Shown here: piece after piece, positions 30,291 to 37,503 of the stretch
How the letters are laid out: each line of letters opens with the position of its first letter
How positions within the stretch are numbered: position 1 is the stretch's first letter
DNA from: Ectothiorhodospira mobilis
Lineage (GTDB): Bacteria; Pseudomonadota; Gammaproteobacteria; Ectothiorhodospirales; Ectothiorhodospiraceae
DNA length: 64,000 bases
Assembly (NCBI RefSeq): GCF_900114895.1
Contig: NZ_FOUO01000002.1
Location: 62,001-126,000 of the forward strand
Direction of reading: 5' to 3'
Notes under the pieces: generated by a model
Databases searched by the model: none
What the model was told of the DNA's origin: nothing
What the model saw: the letters and a program-made list of their open reading frames with translations, nothing else
Translations under genes and position numbers: made by a program

Positions 30291-30689
30291 TCAGTCTTCC
30301 TTGGCGCCGGAACCCTTACCGCTACCGCCGCCGTTGGTGCGGGAGCGGGGGGAGCGGCTGCGCCGGGTGCGCGGTTTCGCGGATGCCTTCTCCTGGGAGG
30401 CCTCCCGGGAAGCGGCCGGCTTGGGTGCCGGAGCCGGCTCGGGATCAGGATCGGGCTCGGGATCGCGGTCACCGCCACCGGGCCAGAAACCGTCCCGGGC
30501 CTTTTGCAGCCAGTTCCCCAGGTAGTCCTCGATCATGTCCTGGGTGTCCTGGGGCAGGTCGCGGTAGATGAAGGTCCCGGCCACGGCGAGCACCACCAGC
30601 CCGCCGATGAAGGTGAGGAAGGGCTGGAGGAAGACGATGGTGGCCAGGGCGATGACGCTGAGCAGGATGATGCGTGTTCTTGCTGGCAT
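30291..30689 (-). CDS. Small membrane protein with Pro/Asp/Glu-rich basic tail
   Basis: The 132-residue product has a hydrophobic N-terminal region that can form two helices (about 6-24 and 25-42), an amphipathic stretch (YRDLPQDTQDMIEDYLGNWLQKA), then a low-complexity segment of alternating Asp-Pro-Glu-Pro and Ala-Pro, and finally an Arg/Ser/Gly-rich basic tail. No family is recognised. The ATG at 30689 has a GAGAGAG-type ribosome-binding sequence. It is divergent in context from nothing: the upstream neighbour on the same strand is the diguanylate cyclase, separated by a terminator, so it is probably transcribed alone. A role at the membrane is all that can be inferred. Confidence 0.65.
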   Translation of the reverse strand: MPARTRIILLSVIALATIVFLQPFLTFIGGLVVLAVAGTFIYRDLPQDTQDMIEDYLGNWLQKARDGFWPGGGDRDPEPDPDPEPAPAPKPAASREASQEKASAKPRTRRSRSPRSRTNGGGSGKGSGAKED

Positions 30690-30745
30690 GGTCTCTCTCT
30701 GTTCGGTCGCGCGGCCGCCGGGGGCGGCGGGGTGGGGAAGGATGG

Positions 30746-30779
30746 AAAAACCCCGTTATTTTGCCTGATTTGCCGGGGT
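30746..30779 (-). terminator. Rho-independent terminator of the membrane diguanylate cyclase gene
   Basis: On the minus strand ACCCCG (30779-30774) pairs with CGGGGT (30755-30750) across an AT-rich 18-nt loop and is followed by TTTT down to 30746. It lies 17 nt after the stop of the diguanylate cyclase gene. Confidence 0.6.
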
Positions 30780-30795
30780 GGAGCCAGGAAGGATG

Positions 30796-32277
30796 TCACG
30801 CGCCCGCGGGGATCGCGGTATCGATGACCGTCTGGGTGACCCGATCGCGGCCGCCCCGCTTGCTGGTATAGAGGGCGTCGTCCACGGCTCGTACCAGTTG
30901 GGTCCGGGAGGGTCCCACGGCCTTGCCGGCACAACTGACCACGCCGATGCTGACCGTGATTTTCAGCTTCTGGCCCCGGTGTTCCAGGGGTTGGCGGGCG
31001 ATCTCCTCCCGCAGCCGCTCGGCCATGCTCAGGGCCCCATGGGGGTCGGTCTCGGGCAGGATGACCATGAACTCCTCCCCCCCATATCGGGCCGCCAGAT
31101 CCGATGTCCGTGCCCAGTCCTTGAGGATCCGGGCGATATGCCGCAGGAAGGCGTCGCCCACCGGGTGTCCGTGGGTGTCGTTGATCTCCTTGAAATGGTC
31201 GATGTCCATCATGAGGATGGAGAAGGGGCTGTGGTAGCGCTGGCTGCGTTCGATCTCCCGGTCGATGAGCTGCTGCATGTGGGCGTGGTTGAACAGCCCC
31301 GTCATGCCGTCGCGGTGGGCCCGCTCGGTGAGGTGGTGCATCTGGGTCAGGGCGCGGATGATGGGGCGCAGGGCCAGGATCTTGGCAACGAAGATCAGCG
31401 CGGCCAGTATGGCCAACAGTCCCGACAGGCGCCAGAGTTGCCGATTGGTCTCGGCGAAGAAGGCCCGGGTGTGCACCACCCCGTAGATCCGCCAGTCCAC
31501 GGACGCCAGGGGGCGGTAGTGGATGTGGATCCCGTCGCCGATGGGGTTCCCCGCCAGGTGGGCCTGCAGGCGTTGGCGGGCATCCTGGTAGATCGCCCCC
31601 CGGGGCCAGAACAGCAGGCGTCCGTCCGCTGTGACCACGCCCAGGGTGACGGTATCCGGGTCCTCGCCATGGGGGGTCTCCAGGATCTCCTGGACCGGGG
31701 CGGCGTCCATCAGCAACTGGTCCATGCCGATGCGCTCCCCGCCCGGGCCGTGCAGGGGGGAGCAGTACACCAGCACCTGCCTGCCCTTCAGGGGGAACGG
31801 GCCATGGATCCGGACCCCGCCTTCCTGATCCCCAGTCTCCGGTAAGGTGCAGCGGGAAGCCTCGGGCAGGGGGTCCGGTGACCACCCCACCTGGAGCAGC
31901 GGGGTCCCGTCCGGCCCCAGGCGCCGGATGCCCAGCAGTTCCTCATTGGCCTTGAGGGCATCCCGCAGCTTGGGGTTGGCGAAGGCCCGCAGGTCGGCGA
32001 GATCCATTTTTCCCGCCAGGTAGCGCACCTGTTGCTGGCGGATGGCGCTGCGGCTGGCGGTCTGCCGGGCCAGGGCGATATGGCGGTCCAGGGCCCCCTG
32101 CACCAGCCAGCGGGTGCTGTCCAGGGTGTGATCGATGATCTGCCCGTGGGCCTCCCGCAGCCGTTCGGCCAGGGGCTGGAAACCGGCGACATAGAAGGTG
32201 AGGCTGAGCAGGGCGAAGCTGCCCCCCAGTACCAGGTAGACCAGGGCGATGCTGGGTCTGAAGGGCTTTAGCGGCAT
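30796..32277 (-). CDS. Membrane-bound diguanylate cyclase with periplasmic sensor domain
   Basis: A 493-residue protein predicted to make c-di-GMP. It has a transmembrane helix near 8-31, a large periplasmic double-Cache-like sensor region (about 32-290), a second helix (about 293-313), and a C-terminal GGDEF domain. The active-site signature is GGEEF (RYGGEEFMVIL), with the inhibitory-site RTSD five residues before it, so product feedback is expected. DIDHFKEINDTHGHPVGD is intact, which argues for an active cyclase. ATG 32277 was chosen because it begins just before the first helix. It is divergent from a second diguanylate cyclase at 32490. The ligand of the sensor is unknown. Confidence 0.9.
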   Translation of the reverse strand: MPLKPFRPSIALVYLVLGGSFALLSLTFYVAGFQPLAERLREAHGQIIDHTLDSTRWLVQGALDRHIALARQTASRSAIRQQQVRYLAGKMDLADLRAFANPKLRDALKANEELLGIRRLGPDGTPLLQVGWSPDPLPEASRCTLPETGDQEGGVRIHGPFPLKGRQVLVYCSPLHGPGGERIGMDQLLMDAAPVQEILETPHGEDPDTVTLGVVTADGRLLFWPRGAIYQDARQRLQAHLAGNPIGDGIHIHYRPLASVDWRIYGVVHTRAFFAETNRQLWRLSGLLAILAALIFVAKILALRPIIRALTQMHHLTERAHRDGMTGLFNHAHMQQLIDREIERSQRYHSPFSILMMDIDHFKEINDTHGHPVGDAFLRHIARILKDWARTSDLAARYGGEEFMVILPETDPHGALSMAERLREEIARQPLEHRGQKLKITVSIGVVSCAGKAVGPSRTQLVRAVDDALYTSKRGGRDRVTQTVIDTAIPAGA

Positions 32278-32489
32278 GGAAGGCGGCTCCCATGGGGGCA
32301 GGGTCGCGGGGTGGAGCACCGGCGGCGCCCCCAGGTGGCCCCCGGGCCGGTCAGGGTGCGGGGGGTGCGCGGCAAAGGAACAGACATGGCGCGGGCAGTA
32401 TAGCCGTATAGGGCCAAGGGCCAAAGGCGGATAGGCCGTGGTGGATCGGTCGAGGGAGAGGGATGCGCACAGGATCGCCGAGGGGTACG
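32278..32489. promoter_or_regulatory. Divergent promoter region of two diguanylate cyclase genes
   Basis: This 212-bp spacer separates the start codons of the two cyclase genes, so both promoters must lie here. It includes TATAGCCGTATAGGGC around 32400, the most AT-rich point. No clear consensus promoter or operator was identified. Confidence 0.35.
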
Positions 32490-33791
32490 ATGACCTCCAT
32501 GAACGACACCGGAATCCAGCGGGGCAACCGCCTGCTCATCGTGGAGGACAGCCGGGCCGTGGCCCGGCTCCTGGCGGAGCGGGTGGAGACCCTGCCCGGC
32601 ATCGAGCCGGTGCTGGCGGGGAGCCTGGCCGAGGCGGAGGCGCGGCTGGCGCAGGGGGCCCAGGACTTCTTCCTGGCGGTGCTGGATCTGAATCTGCCCG
32701 ATGCCCCGGATGGAGAGGTGGTGGAACGGGTCCTGGCCCATGGCCTGCCCGCCCTGGTGCTCACCGCCGGGGTGAGCGATGACGAGCGCGACCGGCTGCT
32801 GGACCTGGGCATCGTGGACTACGTCAACAAGGGCAATCTCACCGAGATCGAGCATGTCATCGCCACGGTGGAGCGTATCCATCGCAACCGGCGCATCGGC
32901 GTGTTGGTGGTGGATGATTCCACCTCGGCGCGGGCCTATCTGCGCACCCTCCTTGGGCGCTATGGCTATCGCACCCTGGAGGCCCGGGATGGCCAGGAGG
33001 CCCTGGACCTGCTGGCCTCGGGGACGGGTCCCATCCACCTAGTGCTGTGTGACCAGCACATGCCGGGCATGGACGGCATCACCCTCATCAGCCGCATCCG
33101 GCGGCATTTCTCCCGTACCGAGCTGTGCATCATCGGCATGTCCAACCACGGCTCCGGCATCCTCTCCGCCCGGCAGCTCAAGGCCGGGGCTAACGACTTC
33201 ATCACCCGTCCCTTCCTGGAGGAGGAGTTCTTCGTGCGGGTGAATCAGAACGTGGCCCTGTTGGAGCTCCTCCAGGAGATGCGGGAGAACGCCAACCGGG
33301 ATCCCCTGACCCGGCTGTACAACCGGCGCTACCTGGCCGATGCCGGGGAGACGGTCTATCAGGCGGCCCGCCGGGAGGGGCGCGGCCTCGCGGTGATCCT
33401 CCTGGATCTGGATCACTTCAAGCAGATCAATGACCGCTTCGGCCATTCCGGAGGCGATAAGGTGCTGGTGAACGTGGCCGACTGCCTGATGGCCCGGGCA
33501 CGCCGTTCGGATATCCTGGTGCGCTATGGGGGCGAGGAGTTCTGCCTGCTGGCCCAGGACGTGGATGAGAAGGGGGCCCTGGGTCTGGCGGAGGCCCTGC
33601 GGGAGGCCGTGGGCGGCCTGGAACTGCGCCTGGACGGGGAACCATTGGCGCTCACCACCAGCGTGGGGGTGAATACCCACCCGGGGACGTGTCTGGAGGC
33701 CATGCTGGAGGCCGCGGATGAGGCCCTCTACCGCGCCAAGACGTCGGGACGCAATCGGGTGGTACAGGCCGGGGGGGAAACGGTGGGATGA
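32490..33791 (+). CDS. Response-regulator diguanylate cyclase with two tandem receiver domains
   Basis: A 433-residue cytoplasmic protein of two receiver domains followed by a GGDEF domain. Receiver 1 (about 14-132) has the acidic pair near Glu19-Asp20 and phospho-acceptor Asp66 in VLDLNLPD. Receiver 2 (about 137-255) has Asp142-Asp143 and acceptor Asp188 in LVLCDQHMPGMDG. The cyclase signature GGEEF is at 347-351, with an RRSD inhibitory site five residues before it. Output should be c-di-GMP controlled by one or two phosphorylations. No histidine kinase is nearby, so its input is unknown. ATG 32490 has GAGGGG upstream; ATG 32463 and 32499 are alternatives. Confidence 0.92.
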   Translation: MTSMNDTGIQRGNRLLIVEDSRAVARLLAERVETLPGIEPVLAGSLAEAEARLAQGAQDFFLAVLDLNLPDAPDGEVVERVLAHGLPALVLTAGVSDDERDRLLDLGIVDYVNKGNLTEIEHVIATVERIHRNRRIGVLVVDDSTSARAYLRTLLGRYGYRTLEARDGQEALDLLASGTGPIHLVLCDQHMPGMDGITLISRIRRHFSRTELCIIGMSNHGSGILSARQLKAGANDFITRPFLEEEFFVRVNQNVALLELLQEMRENANRDPLTRLYNRRYLADAGETVYQAARREGRGLAVILLDLDHFKQINDRFGHSGGDKVLVNVADCLMARARRSDILVRYGGEEFCLLAQDVDEKGALGLAEALREAVGGLELRLDGEPLALTTSVGVNTHPGTCLEAMLEAADEALYRAKTSGRNRVVQAGGETVG

Positions 33792-33795
33792 AGCA

Positions 33796-33829
33796 GGACC
33801 GGCCGCACCCGGGTGGATGCGGCCGGTCC
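33796..33829. terminator. 11-bp hairpin between convergent genes
   Basis: GGACCGGCCGC (33796-33806) and GCGGCCGGTCC (33819-33829) form a perfect stem with a 12-nt loop between the ends of the two-receiver cyclase (+) and the lipoprotein gene (-). It probably serves as a bidirectional terminator, although T-runs are weak. Confidence 0.6.
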
Positions 33830-33855
33830 ATACAAGCACCGGAGGATGCCGGGGC

Positions 33856-34155
33856 TTATTTCGCGCCGGAACCCTCGTAGGTGCGTTCCATGCGCTGCAT
33901 CATCTCCCGCAGACGGGCATTCTCTTCCAGGGCGCGTTCGGCCTTGCTGTCGGCCTCGCGGGCCATGCGCTGGGCCTGGTCGGCGGTGGACTGGGCCTGT
34001 TCGGCCGTGCGCATGGCCTGGTCCGCCGTCACCGCGTTGTCCTCGATCATCTGGCGCTGCTGTTCCATGTTCTGGGTGGTGGCACAGCCGGTGGCCAGCA
34101 CCAGGGAGAGGGCGGCTGCGGGAACCGCGACGACTTTCATCATGCCTTTTTTCAT
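33856..34155 (-). CDS. Lpp/OprI-like alanine-zipper outer-membrane lipoprotein
   Basis: A 99-residue lipoprotein precursor. The signal peptide ends in a lipobox LATGC with Cys24 as the acylated residue. The mature part is one long alpha-helix with heptads of alanine (ADQAMRTAEQAQSTADQAQRMA), the alanine-zipper of the OprI/Lpp type that trimerises in the periplasm. The C-terminus ends in Gly-Ala-Lys, so a C-terminal lysine for linkage to peptidoglycan is present, as in Lpp. A strong GGAGG lies 5 nt before ATG 34155, fitting an abundant protein. A larger frame running on to 35442 is antisense to nagZ and not real. Confidence 0.9.
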   Translation of the reverse strand: MKKGMMKVVAVPAAALSLVLATGCATTQNMEQQRQMIEDNAVTADQAMRTAEQAQSTADQAQRMAREADSKAERALEENARLREMMQRMERTYEGSGAK

Positions 34156-34461
34156 TGTTACCTCCGTCATGCGGGTTGTTTTACGCTGGAAATTCCGAGC
34201 GGCAAGCGACCCCTCGTTCCTTGGCGCTGCCGGCAGACGCGCGGGGTCATGATTTGAAAATTGCACTTGAAGTGTAACAGGTTGTCGGCGGGGAGCCATA
34301 CGGGTTCGTACCCGGAGTTGTATCACGCTCACAGAATGCACACCCCGCTGGCGGGCAGGGTGCTGCAGCGGATATCCCCGGGCCCGGCCCCCGCGGCTCG
34401 ACGCCCCGGCCGGCGAGGTTACAATACCGCAAAACATCCATATGTATGCGAGTGAACCGCC
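34156..34461. other. 306-bp divergent intergenic region between lipoprotein and nagZ genes
   Basis: No gene is supported here; a 64-codon plus-strand frame from 34261 has no family features. The region holds a perfect palindrome CACTTGAAGTG at 34264-34274 in an AT-richer patch, and a small hairpin CGGGT-TCGT-ACCCG near 34301-34314. On the plus strand TCGACG (34398-34403) and TACAAT (34420-34425), spaced 16 nt, may be the nagZ promoter. The lipoprotein promoter must also be here, but I could not place it. Confidence 0.45.
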
Positions 34462-35511
34462 ATGCCCCTTGGGCCCGTGATGCTGGATCTCGAGGGGACC
34501 GCCCTCACGCAACGGGAACGCCGCCTGCTGTGTCATCCCCAGGTGGGCGGGGTCCTGCTCTTTACCCGCAACTACGACTCCCCGGAGCAACTGCGTGAAC
34601 TGGTGCGGGAGATCCACGCCCTGCGGGATCCCCATCTCCTGGTGGCGGTGGATCACGAGGGGGGACGGGTGCAACGCTTTCGCGAGGGGTTCACCCATCT
34701 GCCACCCATGGCCCGCCTCGGCGCCCTGTATGATCGTGATCCGGTGCGGGCGCGGCGGGTGACGCGCCTGCTGGGCTGGCTCATGGCCGCCGAACTGCGC
34801 AGCCTGGGGGTGGACTTCAGTTTCGCGCCGGTGCTGGACCTGGGCCGCGGGGTGAGCGGGGTCATCGGCGACCGGGCCTTCCACCGCGCCCCGGAGGCGG
34901 TGGCCGACCTGGGACAGCAGTGGGTGAACGGCATGCGCGCCGCCGGCATGGAGGCGGTGGGCAAGCACTTCCCCGGTCATGGCGGCGTGCGCGCGGACTC
35001 CCATCTGGAGCTGCCCGTGGACGAACGCCCCCTGGAGTCCATCCTCCACGGGGACCTGCAGCCCTTCGAACGTCTGGCGGCCAACGGCATCGCCGGGATC
35101 ATGCCCGCCCACGTGGTCTACACCCACGCCGATCCCCTGCCGGCGGGATTCTCCCGCCACTGGCTGCAGCAGGTCCTGCGCCGGCGCCTGAACTTCCGCG
35201 GGGCGGTGTTCAGCGACGACCTTTCCATGGCCGCCGCCGCGCAGTTGGGCGACTACGGTCAGCGGGCCAGGCGTGCCCTGGCGGCCGGCTGCGATATGGT
35301 GCTGGTATGCAACCATCCGCAAGGGGCCGAACAGGCCCTGCAGGCCCTGGAGGGGTACGACGATCCGGTGGCCATGGCACGGCTGGCGCGCATGCATGGC
35401 CGCGGCACCCTCACCCCCGAGGCCCTGCATGCCGATGCCCACTGGCAGCAGGCGGTGACCGCATGCCGTGCCCTGGGCGGGGAGGAGGGCAACCTGGAGA
35501 TGCCGGTCTAG
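34462..35511 (+). CDS. nagZ: Beta-N-acetylhexosaminidase of peptidoglycan recycling
   Basis: NagZ removes N-acetylglucosamine from anhydromuropeptides in the cytoplasm. The 349-residue glycoside hydrolase family 3 protein has DHEGGRVQRF early, the catalytic loop KHFPGHGGVRADSH (His general acid of the family) and SDDLSM with the nucleophile Asp. Length is typical of the single-domain gammaproteobacterial type. ATG 34462 follows a TACAAT -10-like sequence. In Pseudomonas nagZ (PA3005) is next to the methylthioinosine phosphorylase gene (PA3004). The same association is kept here with a DsrE-like gene and hpt inserted. mupP at 2.8 kb belongs to the same recycling theme. Confidence 0.95.
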   Translation: MPLGPVMLDLEGTALTQRERRLLCHPQVGGVLLFTRNYDSPEQLRELVREIHALRDPHLLVAVDHEGGRVQRFREGFTHLPPMARLGALYDRDPVRARRVTRLLGWLMAAELRSLGVDFSFAPVLDLGRGVSGVIGDRAFHRAPEAVADLGQQWVNGMRAAGMEAVGKHFPGHGGVRADSHLELPVDERPLESILHGDLQPFERLAANGIAGIMPAHVVYTHADPLPAGFSRHWLQQVLRRRLNFRGAVFSDDLSMAAAAQLGDYGQRARRALAAGCDMVLVCNHPQGAEQALQALEGYDDPVAMARLARMHGRGTLTPEALHADAHWQQAVTACRALGGEEGNLEMPV

Positions 35512-35560
35512 CCCCCCGCAGGACTCAAAAAGACCTCATGGGGGGATCAATCAAACTGAA

Positions 35561-35589
35561 TTGGACGCCCCCCGGACTGGGGTTATAAT
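35561..35589 (+). promoter_or_regulatory. Sigma-70-type promoter of the DsrE-like gene
   Basis: TTGGAC (35561-35566) and a perfect TATAAT (35584-35589) are separated by 17 nt. The ATG of the DsrE-like gene follows at 35621, with AAGGAG 10 nt before it. It is one of the most consensus-like promoters visible in this GC-rich window and suggests a well-expressed gene. Confidence 0.7.
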
Positions 35590-35620
35590 GCCCCTGAACC
35601 ATCAAAGGAGTTATAAGTAT

Positions 35621-35989
35621 ATGGCCGACAAGCTGATGATCATCATGGTCAACACCGATCCCCGCAACGGCGCGGAGCTGGGGGCGCCGTTCTTCCAGGC
35701 CACGGTGGCCGCCGCCATGGAATACGACGTGGAGGTGATCATGACCGGCCGCGCCGGGGAACTGGCCAAGAAGGGGGTGGCGGAGCACCTGTACGTGCAG
35801 GAGGGCAGCCCCAAATCGGTGTACGACTTCATCAAGGATGCCCACGAGGCGGGGGTCAAGTTCAAGGTGTGCACCCCCACCCTGGAGCTGTGGGGGGATG
35901 ATCTCATCCCCGAGGTGGAGGAGACCGTGGGCGGGGCCTATGTCATCGGCGAGGCCATGGACGACGATACCGTGACCTTCACCTACTAA
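35621..35989 (+). CDS. DsrE/DsrF-like small sulfur-relay-family protein
   Basis: A 122-residue alpha/beta protein of the DsrE-like family. It opens with LMIIMVNTDP, has GAPFFQATVAAAMEYDVEVIMTG in the middle, and a single Cys84 in KVCTPTLELWGDD, the position where DsrE and TusD relatives carry their persulfide-transferring cysteine. The C-terminus is acidic. It has its own strong promoter, sits alone between nagZ and hpt, and is not with dsr or tus genes, so a role in sulfur trafficking is possible but unproven. Family members of this length are often annotated only as DsrE-family or peroxiredoxin-like proteins. Confidence 0.8.
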   Translation: MADKLMIIMVNTDPRNGAELGAPFFQATVAAAMEYDVEVIMTGRAGELAKKGVAEHLYVQEGSPKSVYDFIKDAHEAGVKFKVCTPTLELWGDDLIPEVEETVGGAYVIGEAMDDDTVTFTY

Positions 35990-36072
35990 GACCCGGCGGA
36001 TCGCCGGCGGGTTGAATCCGGGGCCGGCCCGGGGGGATGATGGAACCCCTCCGGGCCTGTCCCCGTTTCCGG

Positions 36073-36094
36073 GCCCACCCCATTGCGGGTGGGC
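36073..36094 (+). terminator. Hairpin between the DsrE-like gene and hpt
   Basis: GCCCACCC (36073-36080) pairs with GGGTGGGC (36087-36094) with a CATTGC loop, followed by TCGTTGCGTT. The weak T content makes terminator function plausible rather than certain. Confidence 0.4.
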
Positions 36095-36127
36095 TCGTTG
36101 CGTTCATCCATACCAGAAAGGATCGCC

Positions 36128-36685
36128 ATGTCCGTTACGCCAGAACACGCCGCCCGGGTCCAGGCCCAGGCCGATTGCCTCGTATCCCGGACCGAAGTGG
36201 AGGCGGCCATGGACCGCATGGCCGAGGCCATCACCCGGGATCTGCGGGACCGGGATCCCGTGGTGCTGTGCGTCATGACCGGCGGTGTGGTGCTCGCCGG
36301 ACACCTCCTCACCCGCCTGGACTTCCCCCTGCAGGTGGACTACCTGCACGCCACCCGGTATCGCGGTGAGACCACCGGCGGTGACACCCTGCACTGGGTG
36401 GTCAAGCCCCGCCTGTCCCTGGAGGGGCGCAGCGTGCTGGTGCTGGACGATATCCTGGACGAGGGGCATACCCTGGCGGGGATCCTGGACTTCTGCCGGT
36501 CCCAGGGGGCCCGGGAGGTGCGCACGGGGGTGCTGGTGTACAAGCACCACGACCGCCACGTGCCCGGCCTTGCGGCGGAATACGTGGGCGTGGAGGTGCC
36601 GGACCGGTACGTCTTCGGCTACGGCATGGACTACAAGGAATACCTGCGCAACGCCCCCGGCATCTACGCCGTGAAGGACGCCTGA
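36128..36685 (+). CDS. hpt: Hypoxanthine(-guanine) phosphoribosyltransferase
   Basis: HPRT joins hypoxanthine or guanine to PRPP to give IMP or GMP. The 185-residue protein shows the PRPP-binding motif VLVLDDILDEGHT at 103-115 and MTGG at 50-53. It has a C-terminal base-recognition segment with VPDRYVFGYGMDYKEYLRN, characteristic of purine 6-oxo transferases. ATG 36128 has AAAGGA upstream; the frame continues to 36083 without a better start. It lies 50 nt before the methylthioinosine phosphorylase gene. That enzyme releases hypoxanthine, so the two steps form a local purine-salvage unit. Confidence 0.93.
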   Translation: MSVTPEHAARVQAQADCLVSRTEVEAAMDRMAEAITRDLRDRDPVVLCVMTGGVVLAGHLLTRLDFPLQVDYLHATRYRGETTGGDTLHWVVKPRLSLEGRSVLVLDDILDEGHTLAGILDFCRSQGAREVRTGVLVYKHHDRHVPGLAAEYVGVEVPDRYVFGYGMDYKEYLRNAPGIYAVKDA

Positions 36686-36735
36686 GCCCTATAAACCCCC
36701 GATCCCATCCCATCCAACCAGCATCCGAGAGTTCC

Positions 36736-37488
36736 ATGACTGAAAGCACCATCGCCATCATCGGCGGCACCGGCCTGACCTCCCTCAACGGACTCGAGAT
36801 CACCCGCCGCGAGGTGATGCATACCCCCTACGGCGAACCCTCCGGCCCCCTGACCCACGGGGTCCTGGCGGGCCGCCGCGTGGTGTTCCTGGCGCGCCAT
36901 GGCTATGGCCACACCATCCCGCCGCACCGCATCAATTACCGGGCCAATATCTGGGCCCTCAAGAACGCGGGGATCCACCGCGTGGTGGCCGTGGCCGCGG
37001 TGGGGGGCATCACCCGGGAGATGCACCCCCCGCGCCTGGTCTTCCCCGACCAGATCATCGACTACACCTGGTCCCGGGGGCATACCTTCTTCGAGGAGGA
37101 CCTGAGCCATGTGACCCATGTGGACTTCACCCATCCCTACGACGAGGGGCTGCGCCAGGCCCTCATCCAGGGGGCCCGCGGCATCGGGATCGACGCCGTG
37201 GAGCGGGGCACCTACGCCGCCACCCAGGGGCCGCGTCTGGAGACCGGTGCCGAGATCGACCGCCTGGAGCGGGATGGCTGCGACCTGGTGGGGATGACCG
37301 GCATGCCGGAGGCGGCCCTGGCCCGGGAACTGGACCTGGCCTATGCCACCTGTGCCGTGGTGGCCAACTGGGCCGCCGGCCGCGGCGAGGGGGCCGGGGA
37401 GATCTCCATGGAGGAGGTGAACCGCAATGTCAGCCAGGGTATGGACAACGTTCGCCGCCTGCTGGAGACGGTGATCCCCACCCTCTGA
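36736..37488 (+). CDS. mtnP: S-methyl-5'-thioinosine phosphorylase (MTAP-family)
   Basis: This 250-residue nucleoside phosphorylase splits methylthioinosine with phosphate into hypoxanthine and methylthioribose-1-phosphate. Phosphate-site GGTGLT is at 10-15, and RHGYGHTIPPHRINYRAN at 54-71 is a family hallmark. In human MTAP, Asp220 and Asp222 bind adenine; the aligned segment here reads VVANWAAG, with Asn211 and Ala213. That change is known from the Pseudomonas enzyme PA3004 and indicates a 6-oxopurine preference. Together with mtaD and mtnA (4-7 kb) and adjacent hpt it completes the inosine route of MTA salvage. Symbol mtnP is used in the broad family sense. Confidence 0.9.
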   Translation: MTESTIAIIGGTGLTSLNGLEITRREVMHTPYGEPSGPLTHGVLAGRRVVFLARHGYGHTIPPHRINYRANIWALKNAGIHRVVAVAAVGGITREMHPPRLVFPDQIIDYTWSRGHTFFEEDLSHVTHVDFTHPYDEGLRQALIQGARGIGIDAVERGTYAATQGPRLETGAEIDRLERDGCDLVGMTGMPEAALARELDLAYATCAVVANWAAGRGEGAGEISMEEVNRNVSQGMDNVRRLLETVIPTL

Positions 37489-37503
37489 TCCCCATTACCC
37501 CTT

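Noticed and set aside
34290-34320. A GGGTTCGTACCC stretch resembling a tRNA T-arm
   Set aside because: The loop is too short, and no acceptor, D or anticodon arms surround it.
34261-34455. A 64-codon plus-strand frame in the lipoprotein-nagZ spacer
   Set aside because: No ribosome-binding site, no domain and odd composition. The region is better explained as regulatory DNA.
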